Below are positions 18,172 to 19,581 of a DNA stretch of 19,581 bases, piece by piece (within the stretch, counting starts at the first letter, position 1; the number at the start of each line of letters is the position of its first letter). The stretch comes from Temnopleurus reevesii (lineage: Eukaryota; Echinodermata; Echinoidea; Temnopleuroida; Temnopleuridae). The translations under genes were made by a program, and so were the position numbers. The DNA is taken from NCBI GenBank assembly GCA_036244855.1, contig BQKZ01000826.1, forward strand, positions 52,044 to 71,624, read 5' to 3'. A model generated the notes under the pieces. The model made no database searches. It saw nothing but the letters and a program-made list of their open reading frames with translations, and was not told where the DNA came from.

Positions 18172-19473
18172 GCTGATTTAGGGTGAATCTGATGCGCTGA
18201 ATCCAAAAATCACATCGGTTTTGTTCAATCAGGTCAAGTTTTCGAGCTATCCCCACATGTTGTTTTTTACGTTTTGTTCACATGTAGGCATGTACGGATC
18301 CCTTTTGGAAGATGTTGGTGGAATAAAATGACATGGCAGATGAATATTTTGGTTAGAAATGTTTATACTGATAGAAAGAAATATTAAGGTCCAATAATAA
18401 TTAGTGATTTTGTTGAAAATGGCTCAGTTTGAGGCCATGAAACCTCAAAATCCTCTAAAATTCGGATGGTGAAAAACATACGGTTATTCTATCAAAATTA
18501 AAGGGTTGACCAGCCAAAATATTAATTTTTCAACAGCAGAACATAAATCTAGTAAAGAAAACTCAAAAAGTTTGAGAAAAATTGAAGAGGTAAAGAGAAA
18601 ATGATGAATTTTGAATAATTTAAAAAGTGATGAAAGCAATGCCAAAATCACTAGACAAATTTGCAAATTTGGTGACATTGGTGATTAGATATAGCTCGTT
18701 CACCTTTTATTCTTTATCCATGGATGAGAATAAATACCTATAACAAAAAGAAAAAACTCAGAATGTTCAGATTTTTAAAGAAAGTTAATAAAATAAACAT
18801 ATTAATATTTCCATATTTTTTGTATATATTTCATACACCAAAACAATTGATTTTCATAATATTTCATCATTTTAATGAATAGATTATCATAAATATAAAG
18901 GCATATATTTACAATTTTCTTATATGAACATGATAATGTGGTACAGCTGTTAATAAAAGGTGTCACAAAAGTTGCCAATTGGTTTATAATGATGTTTATT
19001 ATTTTTATCATTTTTTGATAAAAAATTCATATTTTTCACAATACTTGTTCATTTTTCCTCAAACTTTTTTTGTTTTGTTTATCTAATTCATATTCTAATG
19101 TTGAAAAATAAGTATTTTGACTGATCTTCCAGTTCAGTTTTTATCCAATAGCTTTATGCTTTGCCCCATCCAATTTCTGGAGGATTTTAACGTTTCACGG
19201 CTTGAAACTGAGGTATTTTCAACATAATAACGAGCAAATATTGGACCTGAATATTTATTGCCATTAATATTATAATTTCTAGCACCCCACCAAACCCTTC
19301 AAAACAGCTCTACACAAGCATCCAAGTGAACGAAACATAAAAAACAACATGTGGGGAAAGCTCGGAAACTTGACCTGATTGAGCAAAACCAATGTGATTT
19401 TTGGATTCAGCGCCTTAGATTCACCAAAAATCAGCTGAAAAATCACAGACAACAAATTTGCTGTTGACCAGTA
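18125..19473. mobile_element. 1.35-kb near-palindromic foldback element with TA flanks
   Basis: The ends CACTGGTCAAC (18125 onwards) and GTTGACCAGTA (to 19473) are inverted and flanked by TA at 18123-18124 and 19474-19475. Complementarity is not confined to the tips. Matching blocks run inward on both sides: AACATGTGGGGA near 19348 against TCCCCACATGTT near 18249; GAGGATTTTA near 19181 against the related AATCCTC near 18449; TTGAAAAATAAG near 19100 against ATTTTTCAAC near 18524. Each arm is therefore several hundred bp, diverged to perhaps 70-80% by eye. No transposase ORF is present. Consistent with a large non-autonomous foldback/MITE element, possibly using Tc1/mariner-type TA targets. Confidence 0.88.
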
Positions 19474-19475
19474 TA

Positions 19476-19581
19476 ATTGATAAATGAGGTTACTTGTATA
19501 TATAGGTTCTTGGCATTCCTCAGAAACTAATTGAAATAAATCCTGACTAAGTCAACTGACAATCTCCTTTGGCAAGTCAGG
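19476..19581. other. Window end, possible next exon
   Basis: After GTATATATAG (ending 19504) an open stretch VLGIPQKLIEINPD can be read to a TAA at about 19547-19549. A splice acceptor there is plausible but the phase does not match the weak donor at 18111, and the stretch is too short to judge. AATAAA occurs near 19535. Confidence 0.2.

Noticed and set aside
18484..19011. Minus-strand ORFs within the foldback element as transposase remnants
   Set aside because: They are short, hydrophobic/AT-derived and lack DDE-type or helix-turn-helix patterns. The two arms encode unrelated peptides.

Overview
The window is animal nuclear DNA. It has an AT-rich background, long introns with mostly GT-AG junctions, many foldback/MITE-type inverted repeats, a tRNA-derived SINE, microsatellites and two isolated N positions. 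The encoded protein, the repeat style and a strongly diverged duplicated segment suggest a highly polymorphic marine invertebrate. A sea urchin or other echinoderm is my best guess, but this is inferred from style and not proven.

Positions 363-8360 (+) hold a complete nine-exon gene for a BRMS1/BRMS1-like protein of the Sds3 family, a subunit of the SIN3-HDAC corepressor. The nine exons join in frame into 320 codons including the stop (319 aa). Its fifth intron is a minor-spliceosome (U12-type) AT-AC intron: the donor begins ATATCCTTTT, a TTCCTTGACC-like branch site lies 12 nt before the end, and the acceptor ends in AC. The segment from mid-exon 5 through that intron into exon 6 is present twice in tandem. 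The copies meet at a single N, and the chimeric exon formed there is 90 nt long and in frame. It is either a real tandem duplication with two consecutive AT-AC introns or two alleles stitched together by the assembler.

Intron 1 carries a cluster of nested hairpin elements (825-1692). Intron 3 carries a minus-strand tRNA-derived SINE. Intron 8 carries a small foldback element just upstream of the last exon. Positions 8361 to about 11040 probably include the 3' UTR, with several AATAAA signals, a pogo/Tigger-type MITE with TA target duplication, and a second MITE-like element. Positions 11040-13900 look intergenic, with microsatellites near 13.4-13.6 kb.

Positions 13918-14328 form a GC- and CpG-rich island with a 136-codon ORF that I do not recognise. 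A second spliced gene on the + strand starts at the ATG at 15996. Three supported coding exons (15996-16094, 17226-17401, 17815-17974) and a probable fourth from 18079 give at least 145 aa of a protein I cannot name. Its downstream part runs into a 1.35-kb near-palindromic foldback element (18125-19473) with TA flanks, and the gene probably continues beyond the window. There are no rRNA genes, CRISPR arrays, viral genes or bacterial operons visible.
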